DNA of 15,394 nucleotides. Source: CAYLTX01 sp046545675. GTDB lineage: Bacteria > Myxococcota_A > Bradymonadia > Bradymonadales > Bradymonadaceae. Below are positions 15,063-15,394 of the stretch, in pieces. Where the stretch lies: positions 1 to 15,394 of the forward strand of contig JBKGZI010000093.1 of assembly GCA_046545675.1 (NCBI GenBank), in the 5' to 3' direction. The notes beneath the pieces were generated by a model. The model was not told the origin of the DNA, did not search any database, and saw nothing but the letters and a program-made list of their open reading frames with translations. Numbering within the stretch: the stretch's first letter is position 1; every line of letters starts with the position of its first letter. The position numbers and the translations under genes were made by a program.

Positions 15063-15103
15063 AAAAAGCCCCGCCCGGCGTCTGACGCCGGGCGGGGCTT
15101 TTT
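15063..15103. terminator. Strong bidirectional intrinsic terminator
   Basis: An 18-bp perfect stem (15063-15080 with 15086-15103) encloses a five-base loop. Its core is a 14-bp GC-rich helix with A and T runs at the outer ends. The plus strand leaves the stem through five T and the minus strand through five or six, so it can stop both the SpoIID-like gene and the converging minus-strand gene. It sits between their stop codons, 31 and 18 bases away. Confidence 0.93.
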
Positions 15104-15121
15104 GACGCTGCAAACAGCGAC

Positions 15122-15394
15122 TTAGTCCTCGGTCAGGTGGGGGTTGAGCATGTCGTTGAGCTCATTGCTCTCGGTGCACTCGAGGGAGTTGTCCTCGAGC
15201 AACGTGCACATGCGAACCCGCGACTTCATCGTCGCGTCGGACTCGTCACCGTTGAGGTTGTTCTTCATGCTGATCGCCTCCTGATAGGCGATATAAAGGG
15301 TCATATTTTTGGCGCCCTCCGAGCTCTGCGTCGCTCCGACATTGCCCGTCGAGGCGGTGGCCCCGGCGGTGTCGTCATCGGCCTGCTCGGCGTC
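15122..15394 (-). CDS. C-terminal fragment of an unknown protein, cut by the window edge
   Basis: The reading frame stays open from the right edge to a TAA at 15124-15122, giving the last 90 residues of a longer protein. The visible part starts with a low-complexity Asp/Ala/Thr/Ser/Gly-rich stretch (about 27 residues). It ends in a more regular segment containing two cysteines (RMCTLLEDNSLECTES). The low-complexity stretch followed by a small Cys-containing tail suggests an exported protein or lipoprotein with a linker, but the N-terminus is missing. It converges on the SpoIID-like gene and shares its terminator. I do not recognise it. A start at the internal ATG (15304) is unlikely because the frame continues upstream without a stop. 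Confidence 0.7.
   Translation of the reverse strand, partial: DAEQADDDTAGATASTGNVGATQSSEGAKNMTLYIAYQEAISMKNNLNGDESDATMKSRVRMCTLLEDNSLECTESNELNDMLNPHLTED

Overview
The window is high-GC DNA densely packed with exported proteins. It looks like a Gram-negative, deltaproteobacterium-like organism (Myxococcota/Bradymonadota type). The signs are a type IV pilus minor-pilin operon with PilY1, a PEGA protein with a C-terminal membrane hairpin, a multiheme cytochrome next to a beta-barrel protein, and a candidate sigma-54 promoter. Very acidic stretches in the exported proteins would suit a saline habitat. The taxonomic placement is inference.

Left block (1-2388, minus strand): a two-gene operon. A GTG-started outer-membrane beta-barrel-like protein overlaps by four bases a seven-heme c-type cytochrome. 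The operon ends in an intrinsic terminator at the left edge, preceded by a short array of 8-base repeats. The pair could form a porin-cytochrome electron conduit, but that is a hypothesis.

Divergent intergenic region (2389-2691): it holds a 25-bp near-perfect palindrome and, about 50 bp further on, a -24/-12 (sigma-54) promoter with the canonical GG-N10-GC spacing, both pointing at the pilus operon.

Central block (2692-10967, plus strand): fimT/gspH-type pseudopilin, pilV, pilW, pilX and a very large pilY1. The genes are tightly spaced, in the order of the Pseudomonas minor-pilin operon but without pilE or pilY2. The products should form the pilus-tip priming complex, with PilY1 as adhesin, mechanosensor or priming protein. 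This PilY1 keeps a MIDAS-type VWA domain but seems to have lost the usual calcium loop of its beta-propeller.

Right block (10968-15394): an intergenic region with a hairpin built from 7-base repeats. Then come a lipoprotein of unknown function, a TolB-like/PEGA protein with two membrane helices, and a SpoIID/LytB-family peptidoglycan-active protein (all plus strand). A strong bidirectional terminator separates these from the 3' end of a minus-strand gene that runs off the window. All the recognisable products are exported and concern the cell envelope.
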